Source: JACKCP01 sp050253255 (GTDB lineage Bacteria > Desulfobacterota > Desulfobacteria > Desulfobacterales > JACKCP01). Taken from it: a DNA stretch of 10,040 nucleotides. Shown here in pieces: positions 1 through 6,169 of the stretch; the first letter of the stretch is position 1; the number at the start of each line of letters is the position of its first letter. A program made the position numbers and the translations under genes. The notes below the pieces were generated by a model. The model searched no databases. It worked only from the letters and a program-made list of their open reading frames with translations, and was not told the DNA's origin. The stretch lies in assembly GCA_050253255.1 (NCBI GenBank), contig JBFWJK010000130.1, forward strand, positions 1 to 10,040, written 5' to 3'.

Positions 1-2
1 AT

Positions 3-1514
3 AAAGCCAGTTCAAAATTTGACAAAGAACGTTCACCTTCATTAATGAAGGCTTTGATGGAACTCAGCACTATTGCTAAACAGCGCTATTTCCTTGCTCC
101 AAATATTTCATCATTAAATGAAAATCCATTTACTAAAGGGATGGAATTTTTTCCTCTTGATTTTAATACTGTGCTTCTAAATAAGCATGAGATGTACAGA
201 GATATTGGTAAAGATCAAAACAAAAAAAGTAGCCACTTTTTGGAAATACTATCAGAATATCGCGGGAAAACATTAATTTATGCAGGAACATATCCTGATA
301 TAGACCGAGTATCTACACTTATATTAGAACATGAGCCTTTAATCAAAAAAGAGCTACTTACCAATTTTGCTGATTGGTTACAAAAAAATTATGACGTCAA
401 TTGGCAACTTGTTAATTTAATAAACAGAGGAACAGGTATACACAACGGGAGCCTCCACAGATCTCTTAGCCAGATTCAGGTTAAACTATTTGAAGAAAAA
501 GAAGGATTAGACCGGATTATTTCGACATCCTCAATCATTGAAGGTGTTAATACATCAGCAGAAAATGTTGTGATTTGGCGCAATAAAAACGGTAGTTCAA
601 ATATTAATGACTTTACGTACAAAAATATTATTGGCCGTGGTGGCCGAATGTTCAGACATTTTGTTGGTAATGCATTTATTTTAGAACAGCCTCCAACGCA
701 AGAAGCTACCCAATTATTACTTCAATTCCCGGATGAACTAATAGGTGAGGTTGATGAAGAAAAATATGAGCATGAATTATCTCGTGAACAAATCATTAAA
801 ATTATTGCTTTCAAAGAAGAGATGGCAGAAATGCTCGGTGAAAGTGTTTTCAAAAGACTTCAAAGAGAGCACGCTTTTAAGGGCTCAAATTCCAACACAA
901 TTAAAGAAATAACTTCAAATATAATCGAAGATCCCGATGCTTGGAAAGGATTAGGTTATTTGGACTCTCAAGACGCAGATGCATGGGATCATTTTCTTTA
1001 TAAAATTATTAGGTTGGAGCCAAGTGGGTGGGATACAACATATTCAAATATTGTAAATTTTGTAAAAATATTATCACAAAATTGGAACTCTACCATACCG
1101 GAATTGCTTGATTCTATGAGCGAATATGATTTGGGCATAGATCTTTTTTTTAAACTTGAACGCAAAATAACATTCAAACTTTCGTCGTTGCTTCATAATG
1201 TTAATACAATTCAGAGAGAAATTCTTTCTGACAATAATATTGATATTTCACCCTTCATATCTAAAATTTCATATGCTTTCTTACCCAGAGTTGTATTTCA
1301 TCTTGAAGAATATGGACTGCCAAGGATGATTTCAAAAAAAATTCACAATAGTGGTATTTTTAATTTTGAAGATGAAGATATGGCTATTCACGAAGCAATT
1401 GATCAATTTAACAAAATTGATTGTAAATTCATTTTTGAGAATGTGAATGAGTTAGATCAATTTGATAAATATATAATCAATTATTTCTATGAAGGGATTA
1501 GAGGCAATAATTAA
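3..1514 (+). CDS. Superfamily 2 (DEAD/DEAH-type) helicase, C-terminal part, 5' truncated by window edge
   Basis: The frame is open from the first bases of the window, so the true start and the N-terminal ATPase lobe (Walker A and DExH) lie outside. The first methionine, at position 45, is used only for numbering. What is visible is the second RecA-like lobe. There is a motif IV-like segment with HNGSLHR near residues 133-139, motif V as STSSIIEGVN at 160-169, and motif VI as IIGRGGR at 195-201 with its arginine-finger pair. About 290 further residues follow, alpha-helical and rich in charged residues, which I cannot assign to a named domain. EGVN plus GRGGR resembles Ski2-like and defence-associated DEAD/DEAH helicases. 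Such stand-alone helicases occur in phage-defence loci such as Hachiman (HamB), but the partner gene would be upstream and unseen, so this is inference. Only 22 bases separate its stop from a group II intron remnant. Confidence 0.85.
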   Translation, partial: KASSKFDKERSPSLMKALMELSTIAKQRYFLAPNISSLNENPFTKGMEFFPLDFNTVLLNKHEMYRDIGKDQNKKSSHFLEILSEYRGKTLIYAGTYPDIDRVSTLILEHEPLIKKELLTNFADWLQKNYDVNWQLVNLINRGTGIHNGSLHRSLSQIQVKLFEEKEGLDRIISTSSIIEGVNTSAENVVIWRNKNGSSNINDFTYKNIIGRGGRMFRHFVGNAFILEQPPTQEATQLLLQFPDELIGEVDEEKYEHELSREQIIKIIAFKEEMAEMLGESVFKRLQREHAFKGSNSNTIKEITSNIIEDPDAWKGLGYLDSQDADAWDHFLYKIIRLEPSGWDTTYSNIVNFVKILSQNWNSTIPELLDSMSEYDLGIDLFFKLERKITFKLSSLLHNVNTIQREILSDNNIDISPFISKISYAFLPRVVFHLEEYGLPRMISKKIHNSGIFNFEDEDMAIHEAIDQFNKIDCKFIFENVNELDQFDKYIINYFYEGIRGNN

Positions 1515-1536
1515 CTGTATCAAATTGAAAAAACAG

Positions 1537-1753
1537 AATCGGGATAGGACTCCCCATCACTAAGGAGCCCTCCCACACCACCCGGCATACGGATCACGTA
1601 CCAAGGCGGTTCGGGTGATCAGGAAGATTAGTTTCCAGGCAGGTATAATCCTTTTCCGATAAAATACATTTCAGGCATGGCTATAGCTACCCACTTGATT
1701 TTACTCATGTGCCAGTATTTCTTGCGAAGATTCCTGTGACATGATACGTTTTT
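1537..1753 (-). mobile_element. Group II intron 3' end remnant, copy 1
   Basis: Read on the minus strand, this stretch ends like a bacterial group II intron. A maturase C-terminus (1753-1628) is followed by a domain V-like hairpin (1612-1575, arms ACCGCC and GGGTGGT, with an inner TACG/CGTA stem and a two-base bulge). A domain VI-like hairpin (1574-1537) comes next, with arms GGCTCC and GGAGTCC and the terminal TCCTATCCCGATT. The order maturase stop, domain V, domain VI is that of group II introns. No 5' part (domains I-III and the reverse transcriptase domains) is present, so it cannot splice or move by itself. A second, more diverged copy lies at 2351-2470. Confidence 0.7.
1628..1753 (-). 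pseudogene. C-terminal fragment of group II intron reverse transcriptase/maturase
   Basis: An open minus-strand segment encodes 41 residues ending in a natural TAA at 1630-1628. An in-frame TAA at 1756-1754 closes it upstream, and there is no start codon at its beginning. The residues include RNLRKKYWHMSKIKW and end IGKGLYLPGN. This fits the extreme C-terminus of intron-encoded maturases, where a Y-W-(R/H)-(L/M)-S stretch and a terminal GL segment recur. Its stop lies 15 bases before the domain V hairpin, as expected for an intron protein encoded in domain IV. The catalytic reverse-transcriptase part is absent. The call rests on family resemblance plus the RNA context, and I could not run a search. 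Confidence 0.55.
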
Positions 1754-1759
1754 TTACTG

Positions 1760-1784
1760 CATAATATTTTAAAAAAGTATTATG
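1760..1784. repeat. AT-rich inverted repeat
   Basis: The arms CATAATATTTT (1760-1770) and AAAAGTATTATG (right arm 1774-1784) pair over 11 positions with one G-T pair and a three-base loop. It lies just beyond the maturase fragment, in a gene-free stretch. There is no GC core and no T-run after it, so a terminator role is not supported. Confidence 0.35.
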
Positions 1785-1993
1785 TACCCGGAATTAATGG
1801 TATTCCCTTGTTATAAAGCTGCATCCTCCGTCTCCAGCTGGCTGGGTCTAAGACTTGCCAACAAATCATCCTGTATGATAAGTTTGACTCACTTTTAAAA
1901 TCATGTCCCGCTTGGCACATACAAATAAATACAGCGGACGCAAAAAGCCGCACCCCTGATTCACAGCACTTTAAAACTTAAGGATAAATATTT
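1785..1993. other. Gene-free stretch upstream of the VOC gene, with an attC-like hairpin at 1932-1958
   Basis: No coding frame is supported here. The one recognisable structure is at 1932-1958: CAGCGG (1932-1937) faces CCCCTG (1953-1958) with one C-C mismatch around GACGCAAAAAGCCG. This resembles the central stem of some integron attC sites, and it sits about 35 bases before the start of a small gene, where a cassette junction would be. The conserved outer boxes of attC (RYYYAAC and GTTRRRY) are not recognisable on either side, so at best this is a decayed site. No convincing promoter was found for the VOC gene. Confidence 0.2.
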
Positions 1994-2344
1994 ATGAGCA
2001 ATCACAATAAAATCAACTACATTGAGATACCTTCCAAAAACATTGAAATTACGAAAGATTTTTTTTCAAAGGTATTTGGCTGGTCTTTTGTTGACTACGG
2101 CCCGGATTATTGTAGTTTCAGCAACGAAGGGATTGATGGCGGCTTTTACAAATCTGATTTAAAAGTCTCTGTTGATTCAGGAAGCCCTTTAATAGTCTTG
2201 TATAGTAATGATCTTCAGGCAACTCAATTAAAAATTGAACAATCAGGAGGCGAAATTATTAAACCAGTTTTTTCATTTCCCGGTGGAAAAAGATTTCACT
2301 TCACTGACCCCAATAAAAATGAATACGCTGTTTGGTCTGAATAA
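1994..2344 (+). CDS. VOC (glyoxalase/bleomycin-resistance fold) family protein
   Basis: This 116-residue protein has the length and pattern of a small cytoplasmic VOC protein. It opens with a beta strand, NYIEIPSKNIE, leading into the helix DFFSKVFGW, the first beta-alpha module. A second module follows, with LIVLYSNDLQ, the helix with IEQSGGEI, and a C-terminal strand pair, FHFTDPNKNEYAVW. E11 and E110 sit at positions that commonly hold metal ligands in the fold. The substrate cannot be told: members include glyoxalases, dioxygenases, drug-binding resistance proteins and many of unknown role. The start ATG has AAGGA at 1979-1983 about ten bases upstream, a weak site. The gene stands alone between two group II intron scars on the opposite strand, and its stop is only six bases before the second. 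That layout suggests it arrived or was duplicated as a module. Small VOC genes are also frequent integron cassette cargo. Confidence 0.85.
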   Translation: MSNHNKINYIEIPSKNIEITKDFFSKVFGWSFVDYGPDYCSFSNEGIDGGFYKSDLKVSVDSGSPLIVLYSNDLQATQLKIEQSGGEIIKPVFSFPGGKRFHFTDPNKNEYAVWSE

Positions 2345-2350
2345 TTTTAA

Positions 2351-2470
2351 AATCGGGATAGGACTCCCCATAACTAAGGAGCAGCACCACCCTGCATAAG
2401 GATCACGCACCCGGGCTGTCCGGCTGATCAGAAAGATTACTTCCCGGACAGGTGCAGTCTTTTTGCAATA
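2351..2470 (-). mobile_element. Group II intron 3' end remnant, copy 2 (degenerate)
   Basis: The first 22 bases (AATCGGGATAGGACTCCCCA, then TA) match the end of copy 1 at 1537 exactly. Diverged homology continues through the domain V region and the last codons of the maturase fragment, for example GATCAGAAAGATTACTTCCCGG against GATCAGGAAGATTAGTTTCCAGG in copy 1. Base changes have weakened the domain V stem and removed the maturase stop. Homology ends near 2470, where an A-run begins. Both copies have the same orientation, so they form direct repeats about 814 bases apart around the VOC gene. Confidence 0.65.
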
Positions 2471-2505
2471 AAAAAAAGGGACAATTTACTCTTGACCCTT
2501 TTTTT
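2471..2505. terminator. Symmetric stem with A-run/T-run arms, possible bidirectional terminator
   Basis: AAAAAAAGGG (2471-2480) pairs perfectly with CCCTTTTTTT (2496-2505). After one A-A mismatch, CAA pairs with TTG inside, leaving a seven-base loop. The arms give a T-run on the 3' side of either strand. The GC core is only three base pairs, so it would be weak. It lies after the VOC gene and its intron scar, and just before the ribosome binding site of the hydrolase. Confidence 0.45.
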
Positions 2506-2511
2506 AATAAT

Positions 2512-2516
2512 GGAGG
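2512..2516 (+). promoter_or_regulatory. Ribosome binding site deciding the TTG start of the hydrolase
   Basis: GGAGG lies four bases before a TTG at 2521 that is in frame with the hydrolase. The alternative GTG at 2452 lies inside the degenerate intron remnant, has no such site, and would add 23 residues before the signal peptide. Confidence 0.6.
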
Positions 2517-2520
2517 TATC

Positions 2521-3489
2521 TTGTTCAGTTTAAAGCGTTTCTGTATATTGTTTTATTTCTTGCTTTGTTCTTCACCGATATTTGCTCAAACAATTATGCC
2601 AAACCCAATAACAATAAAAAGAGAAGATGGTACCAGAATAAATTATTACTTACACCTTAAACAGCAAAACAGACATACAGAAGATCTTTTAGTTATTCTG
2701 CAGGGATCTGATTGTAACAGTGTAAGCAGGATTAAAACTATAGAAAAACTCAAGACCATATACCCCGTAGTTGATGCATTGACTGTTGAAAAATATGGAA
2801 TAGATGAAACCCTCCCCTATAATCCTGACCCTGAACGTATTGATTGCCCGGCTGAATATATGAAAAAGGATAATCCTTACCAAAGAGTAACAGACCTTGA
2901 TAAAGTTATTACTACAATAATCTCTTGCTATAATTACAAAAGAATAATCCTGATTGGTGGTAGTGAAGGTTCTTTAGTGGCAAACATTCTAAGTTCAAAA
3001 GTTACTTATATCAAAGCTGCCGTTCTTTTCGGCGGAGGCGGACGTTTTTTTATTGATGACGTTATTCATAGTATGAAATATTCATCAAGCTCACCAGAAG
3101 AATTGAAAAAAAACATTGAAGGCATTACTCAGTTTGCTGATTATATACTCAAGAACGATCCTTTTGAAATATCAATGAGTAATCATGGATATTTATGGTG
3201 GAAGACCATGTTGTCAACAGATCAACTGGAGCTGCTGTTAAGCATAGAAACCCCGGTTCTATTTGTACAAGGCGGAAATGATAAATCAGCTTCACCTGAA
3301 AAGGCTTCTGAAATGATGGAATTGGTAAAAAATGGTGAAAAGAAAAATATTACTTACCTGTTTTATCCTGGCTATGATCATTCTCTAAATCTTTCTGCTG
3401 CTGATAACTCAGCCGATTTTGTTCTAAATGATATCAGACGCTGGCTGTCAAAGGAACTGCTGCTAAAACAAAATTACAAAAAAGACTGA
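2521..3489 (+). CDS. Exported alpha/beta hydrolase (serine hydrolase fold)
   Basis: From the TTG start the protein has 322 residues. It begins with a signal peptide: LKR, then a hydrophobic core CILFYFLLC, with a likely cleavage after IFA near residue 22. It therefore probably acts in the periplasm or outside the cell. The mature part shows an alpha/beta hydrolase pattern. The nucleophile elbow GGSEG places Ser148, QGGND places the acid Asp254, and GYDHS places His287, in the right order and spacing for a catalytic triad. A glycine-rich AVLFGGGG strand follows the elbow. The substrate is not evident; esterase and peptidase-like dienelactone hydrolase relatives are possible. Four cysteines (LQGSDCN, ERIDCP, ISCYN and one in the signal) could form disulphides after export. 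A P-loop gene follows after 18 bases and is probably co-transcribed. A frame open back to 2452 is explained by the decayed intron sequence. Confidence 0.8.
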   Translation: MFSLKRFCILFYFLLCSSPIFAQTIMPNPITIKREDGTRINYYLHLKQQNRHTEDLLVILQGSDCNSVSRIKTIEKLKTIYPVVDALTVEKYGIDETLPYNPDPERIDCPAEYMKKDNPYQRVTDLDKVITTIISCYNYKRIILIGGSEGSLVANILSSKVTYIKAAVLFGGGGRFFIDDVIHSMKYSSSSPEELKKNIEGITQFADYILKNDPFEISMSNHGYLWWKTMLSTDQLELLLSIETPVLFVQGGNDKSASPEKASEMMELVKNGEKKNITYLFYPGYDHSLNLSAADNSADFVLNDIRRWLSKELLLKQNYKKD

Positions 3490-3507
3490 TTAAAAGATTG
3501 GAATAGT

Positions 3508-4038
3508 ATGAAACCGACCTTGTATATATTTTCAGGCCTTCCCGGCACGGGGAAAACAACAATCTCAAAGAAATTTGCTGCATTTTATGGAATGCCTTAT
3601 TTCAGGATTGATACAATTGAACAGGGACTAAGAGAAGTATGTTCAATAAAAGTTGAAGGTGAAGGATACAGGCTTGCTTACAGAATTGTTAAGGATAATC
3701 TGGCAATTGGCAGCGATGTGGTTGTTGACTGCTGCAATCCAATTGATCTGACAAGAAAAGAATGGCATGAGGCGGCAATAAAGGAAAACAGTAAATATAC
3801 AGATATTGAAATTGTTTGCAGTGATAAATCAATTCATAAAAACAGAGTGCAAAACAGAAAAAATGATATTCACGGATTAAAATTACCGACATGGGAACAA
3901 ATTGAAAAAAGAGAATATCATGACTGGAAATCAGACAGAATACAGATAGATACCAGCAATAAAAATGAAGAAGAATCATTTAAAGAACTGATTTCAAAAT
4001 TAAAATTGCAGGAAAAAAACACAGACCGTAAGAGATAA
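3508..4038 (+). CDS. P-loop ATPase/kinase-like protein (AAA_33 type)
   Basis: This 176-residue cytoplasmic protein begins almost at once with a P-loop: LYIFSGLPGTGKTTISKKFA, with Walker A GLPGTGKT at residues 10-17. D35 in FRIDTIEQ lies where small-molecule kinases and zeta-like toxins hold the substrate-binding acid. VVVDCCNP is the expected second strand with a Walker B-like aspartate. The arginines in KNRVQNRKND fit a LID segment that closes over ATP. This is the build of the AAA_33 group, which includes gluconate kinase-like, chloramphenicol phosphotransferase-like and polynucleotide kinase-like enzymes. The phosphate acceptor cannot be read from the sequence. The start ATG has only a weak upstream site (TTGGAA). 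It follows the hydrolase after 18 bases with no terminator between them, so one transcript is likely. The lysine-rich C-terminus is unremarkable. Confidence 0.75.
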   Translation: MKPTLYIFSGLPGTGKTTISKKFAAFYGMPYFRIDTIEQGLREVCSIKVEGEGYRLAYRIVKDNLAIGSDVVVDCCNPIDLTRKEWHEAAIKENSKYTDIEIVCSDKSIHKNRVQNRKNDIHGLKLPTWEQIEKREYHDWKSDRIQIDTSNKNEEESFKELISKLKLQEKNTDRKR

Positions 4039-4129
4039 AAGGTATCACTTAATAATCTATTCGAGTCTTCGTTTACCCCATATAATAATTGAGCAGGCAG
4101 TATTCTGTCTGGAAAAGTTTCAATCTATT

Positions 4130-4155
4130 TTACCTAATAATATCAGGTAATTTTT
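4130..4155 (+). terminator. Weak terminator-like hairpin after the P-loop gene
   Basis: TTACCT (4130-4135) and AGGTAA (4145-4150) form a six-pair stem with a nine-base loop, followed by TTTTT. The stem is AT-rich and short. It also overlaps the end of a minus-strand pseudogene, so a functional role is uncertain. Confidence 0.3.
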
Positions 4156-4361
4156 CATGCCCAGGCAGGCTTTTTATTTCCCTGTTCACATTTTGGACAG
4201 TGGAAGGACTGATGTAAAAAATTCTTGCAAGTGTGGACTGGCTAAGATTAAGTTTCTTTTTTTATCGATATAATTTTTTTCAGTGCTCTAGTCCTTGACT
4301 TCTGGAATGCACAGGTCATCAATACTTTTTTTCTACTTGCACCATTGTCACTGACATTCAT
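4130..4361 (-). pseudogene. Small helix-turn-helix protein, frameshifted in an A-run
   Basis: Reading leftward from ATG at 4361-4359, the frame gives MNVSDNGASRKK, then SRTRALKKIISIKK, and stops early at a TAA. Removing one base from the seven-base A-run (plus-strand T-run 4257-4263) joins it to a second frame, KLNLSQSTLARIFYISPS, then TVQNVNREIKSLPGHEKLP, ending at TAA 4132-4130. The joined product has 76 residues. Its C-terminal half (LSQSTLARIF-YISPSTVQNVNREI) has the spacing of a DNA-binding helix-turn-helix, as in small regulators or the N-terminus of transposases. Both halves look coding and fit each other across the run, which is why I call one broken gene. A homopolymer sequencing error would give the same picture, in which case the gene is intact. 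No good ribosome binding site is visible. Confidence 0.55.
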
Positions 4362-4410
4362 ATTGAAAAAAGAAGCATTTATTTAATATATCAATGCACT
4401 GATATATTAA
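4354..4410. repeat. Dispersed intergenic repeat, copy 1, with a 12-bp inverted repeat
   Basis: This stretch matches 6723-6777: ACATTCA, AAAAAGAAGCA, TGCACT and GATATATTAA are shared in the same order with small gaps. Within this copy, 4382-4393 and 4400-4411 form a perfect 12-bp inverted repeat (arms TTTAATATATCA and TGATATATTAAA) around ATGCAC. It ends 28 bases before the ferredoxin-nitroreductase start, and its left part overlaps the first codons of the frameshifted helix-turn-helix gene. TGTCACTGACA lies just before it. It may hold the promoters of both genes; TATATT at 4403-4408 would serve as a -10 box, but no good -35 box accompanies it. Confidence 0.5.
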
Positions 4411-4438
4411 AATAAAAAAATTTCTAAGCAAAGGTAAA

Positions 4439-5368
4439 ATGCAGGCTATGGCAATTCCAACATCAAGAACAAAAAAAAAGGCCGAAATAATAATAAATGA
4501 AGAAAAATGCACTGGATGCGGTCTTTGTGTATCTGTATGCAAGGATTTCAGCCTTAAAATAGAAAACCGCAAAGCAAAAGTTTCTGACGCTCCTCTTTTC
4601 GGGTGTATAGGATGCGGACACTGCATGGCAGTCTGCCCTTTCGATGCAATAGAAATTTTTGGAAGAACACTTTCTCCTGAAGATATTTTCAGACTGCCGG
4701 ATAAAGAAAAAACTGCTTCATACGAAAGCCTTTATTTTCTTCTGCAGCACAGAAGAAGCATCAGAGAATTTAAAGACATGCCTGTTGAAGCAGAAAAAAT
4801 TGCAAAAATCCTAAAAGCTGCTTCAACTGCGCCAATGGGACTTCCTCCGTCAGATGTAAATATTTTAATTTTTGATACAAAAGAGAAAGTGAGAAAGTTT
4901 GCACAGGATTTCTGCAATTATCTTGAAAGCATAAAATGGCTTGTGTCAGAATGGTTTTTATCTTTGATGAAGCCTTTATGGGGAAAATCAACTGATGAAA
5001 TTTTCAGAGGCTTTATCAAACCTTTATTTGGTATTTACACCAGGAATATGGAAAAAGGCATAAATCTTGTAAATTACGACGCTCCCCTTGCAATATATTT
5101 TTACGGAACACCATATTCAGACCCTGCCGATCCAGTTATTGCGGCAACATATGCTATGATTGCAGCCCAGTCACTTGGACTTGGAACCTGCATGCTCGGA
5201 GGCATTCACCCCCTTATACAAAATGGCAGAAAGGCAAAAAAATTCAGAAAGACCCAGGGTATCAAACATGCAAGCCGTGAAGGGATTTTTGTAATATTTG
5301 GATACCCTGAAATAAATTATCAAAAAGGTATAAAAAGAAATTTTGCTTCTGTTGAAATCAAAAAATAA
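4439..5368 (+). CDS. Nitroreductase family protein with N-terminal 2[4Fe-4S] ferredoxin domain
   Basis: This 309-residue cytoplasmic flavoprotein is fused to its own electron donor. Residues 24-34 carry C-TGC-GLC-VSVC (C24, C27, C30, C34) and residues 56-67 carry C-IGC-GHC-MAVCP (C56, C59, C62, C66), the ligands of two [4Fe-4S] clusters. The first set lacks the usual proline after the fourth cysteine. From about residue 98 a nitroreductase domain follows, with HRRSIREF (104-111) as the FMN-phosphate binding start. AASTAPMGLPPSD and the late ATYAMIAAQSLGLGTCMLGG are typical core segments. The family passes electrons through FMN to nitro, quinone or other unsaturated substrates; the substrate here is unknown. 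This fusion is common in strict anaerobes. ATG 4439 follows AAAGG at a short distance, and a second ATG at 4448 is an alternative start. No neighbour is co-directed within 1.4 kb, so it is probably transcribed alone. Confidence 0.9.
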   Translation: MQAMAIPTSRTKKKAEIIINEEKCTGCGLCVSVCKDFSLKIENRKAKVSDAPLFGCIGCGHCMAVCPFDAIEIFGRTLSPEDIFRLPDKEKTASYESLYFLLQHRRSIREFKDMPVEAEKIAKILKAASTAPMGLPPSDVNILIFDTKEKVRKFAQDFCNYLESIKWLVSEWFLSLMKPLWGKSTDEIFRGFIKPLFGIYTRNMEKGINLVNYDAPLAIYFYGTPYSDPADPVIAATYAMIAAQSLGLGTCMLGGIHPLIQNGRKAKKFRKTQGIKHASREGIFVIFGYPEINYQKGIKRNFASVEIKK

Positions 5369-5636
5369 TCTCTGCATCAATTACTAAGTTACTACGATTA
5401 CCAACGGGGCAGGAGCAATTAATATCAAAATATGTGCTCCAGGACTAAAAAAGCTCTTATTTTCAACAATTTTTATTGTTATTTTAAGATGTTGTATTGG
5501 TCTGACACGGCACTATCACAAACAGGATATTTCCGTACACTTAATGAAGAATGGTCAGTAAAGGCTGAGCTTGATGGATCTTCAGGAAGTTTTTTTCAGC
5601 AGATTATCTCAAGCGCTGGGGCTTAATTCAAAATTT
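5369..5636. other. Gene-free stretch between the nitroreductase and yoeB
   Basis: The only open frame (5432-5626, plus) has no ribosome binding site, no recognisable family pattern and a biased, low-information N-terminus, so I do not call it. An inverted repeat, GGAGCA (5412-5417) and TGCTCC (5435-5440), spans a 17-base AT-rich loop directly after the direct repeat at 5400. CTTCAGGAAG before a T-run at 5579-5596 has too short a stem for a terminator. Confidence 0.3.
5397..5410. repeat. Direct repeat flanking the toxin-antitoxin module, left copy
   Basis: ATTACCAACGGGGC here matches ATAACCAACGGGGC at 6362-6375 in 13 of 14 bases, including an 11-base identity. Both are GC-rich islands in AT-rich DNA. 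They lie 240 bases beyond the toxin stop and about 170 bases beyond the yefM promoter. Confidence 0.45.
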
Positions 5637-5891
5637 TTAATAGTGATATCGGAGTTGCGCAATTTCAATTGCATTTTCAGAAGCTTTGTATATAAATCGA
5701 TGTTCATCAGTTATTCGCCGAGACCAATAGCCTGACAGAGCATGTTTTAATGGTTCAGGTTTACCAATGCCCTCAAATGGGTTACGCATTGTATCTTTGA
5801 TCAGGTTATTGATTCGGCGTAAAATTTGTTTGTCAGTTTTTTGCCAAAACTGGTAATCGTCCCATGCGTGGTCTGAAAAAATGAGCTTCAA
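5637..5891 (-). CDS. yoeB: YoeB-type mRNA-interferase toxin
   Basis: This 84-residue protein has the same length as Escherichia coli YoeB and aligns with it without gaps as I recall that sequence. Shared blocks include WDDY, NPFEG-GKPEPLKH, SG-WSRRIT-EHR and the C-terminal RYHY. The catalytic residues of the family are all present: Glu46, Arg65, His83 and the terminal Tyr84. YoeB enters the ribosomal A site and cleaves mRNA, stopping translation. In unstressed cells it is held inactive by YefM. The toxin start overlaps the antitoxin stop by four bases (ATGA, 5891-5888), the usual translational coupling that keeps antitoxin in excess. The sequence shows no damage, so the toxin is probably functional. 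It runs against the neighbouring nitroreductase gene and shares no transcript with it. Confidence 0.96.
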   Translation of the reverse strand: MKLIFSDHAWDDYQFWQKTDKQILRRINNLIKDTMRNPFEGIGKPEPLKHALSGYWSRRITDEHRFIYKASENAIEIAQLRYHY

Positions 5892-6139
5892 TCAATAAGC
5901 TCCCTTGCATGCCCTTTCCCACTTTCCAATTGGGCTATTGCCTCTAAAAGACGTTTTGCATTTTTTGGTGATCGCAAAAGATATGCTGTTTCTTCAAGCG
6001 ATTCATAGTCCTCAAGTGACATGATAACAACAGAATTTGATGATTTACGTGTCACTATAATTGGCGAACGGTCATTGCAGACCTTGTCCATTGTTTTTGC
6101 AAGATTTTGTCTTGCGGCTGTATAGGTTATAGCTTCCAT
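5888..6139 (-). CDS. yefM: YefM-type antitoxin (Phd/YefM family)
   Basis: This 83-residue protein opens with the YefM signature ITYTAARQNLAKTMDKV, the DNA-binding N-terminal fold. It continues with PIIVTR, VVIMSLEDYESLEETAYLL and RSPKNAKRLLEAI. The C-terminal tail (LESGKGHARELID) is the flexible segment that wraps around YoeB and masks its catalytic face. It neutralises the toxin and, alone or with YoeB, represses its own promoter. The start ATG at 6139-6137 is fixed by a strong ribosome binding site six bases upstream. It is first in the operon and overlaps yoeB by four bases. Degradation of the antitoxin by Lon under stress is known for the family; nothing in this sequence tests it. Confidence 0.96.
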   Translation of the reverse strand: MEAITYTAARQNLAKTMDKVCNDRSPIIVTRKSSNSVVIMSLEDYESLEETAYLLRSPKNAKRLLEAIAQLESGKGHARELID

Positions 6140-6145
6140 TATAGT

Positions 6146-6152
6146 TCCTCCT
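6146..6152 (-). promoter_or_regulatory. Strong ribosome binding site of yefM
   Basis: On the minus strand AGGAGGA lies six bases before the yefM ATG, a near-perfect Shine-Dalgarno sequence. It partly overlaps the operator palindrome, so a bound repressor would lie directly over the start of the transcript. Confidence 0.85.
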
Positions 6153-6169
6153 GTACAGTTTATTGTACG
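6151..6169 (-). promoter_or_regulatory. Likely YefM-YoeB operator: two TGTACA-type boxes
   Basis: A perfect palindrome CTGTACAG (6151-6158) is followed by a second box CGTACA on the minus strand (TGTACG at 6164-6169). The box centres are exactly 12 bases apart. Paired palindromes with a TGTACA core are the known binding sites of the E. coli YefM-YoeB complex. Here the second box covers most of the -10 element, which explains how binding would shut the promoter. Confidence 0.75.

Noticed and set aside
5579..5596. CTTCAGGAAG followed by a T-run as a terminator
   Set aside because: The stem has four pairs and a two-base loop, too small to be a convincing terminator, and no gene ends before it on that strand.
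5432..5626. Plus-strand 64-codon open frame between the nitroreductase and yoeB
   Set aside because: It has no ribosome binding site, no recognisable pattern and no operon context; it is probably chance or an old fragment.
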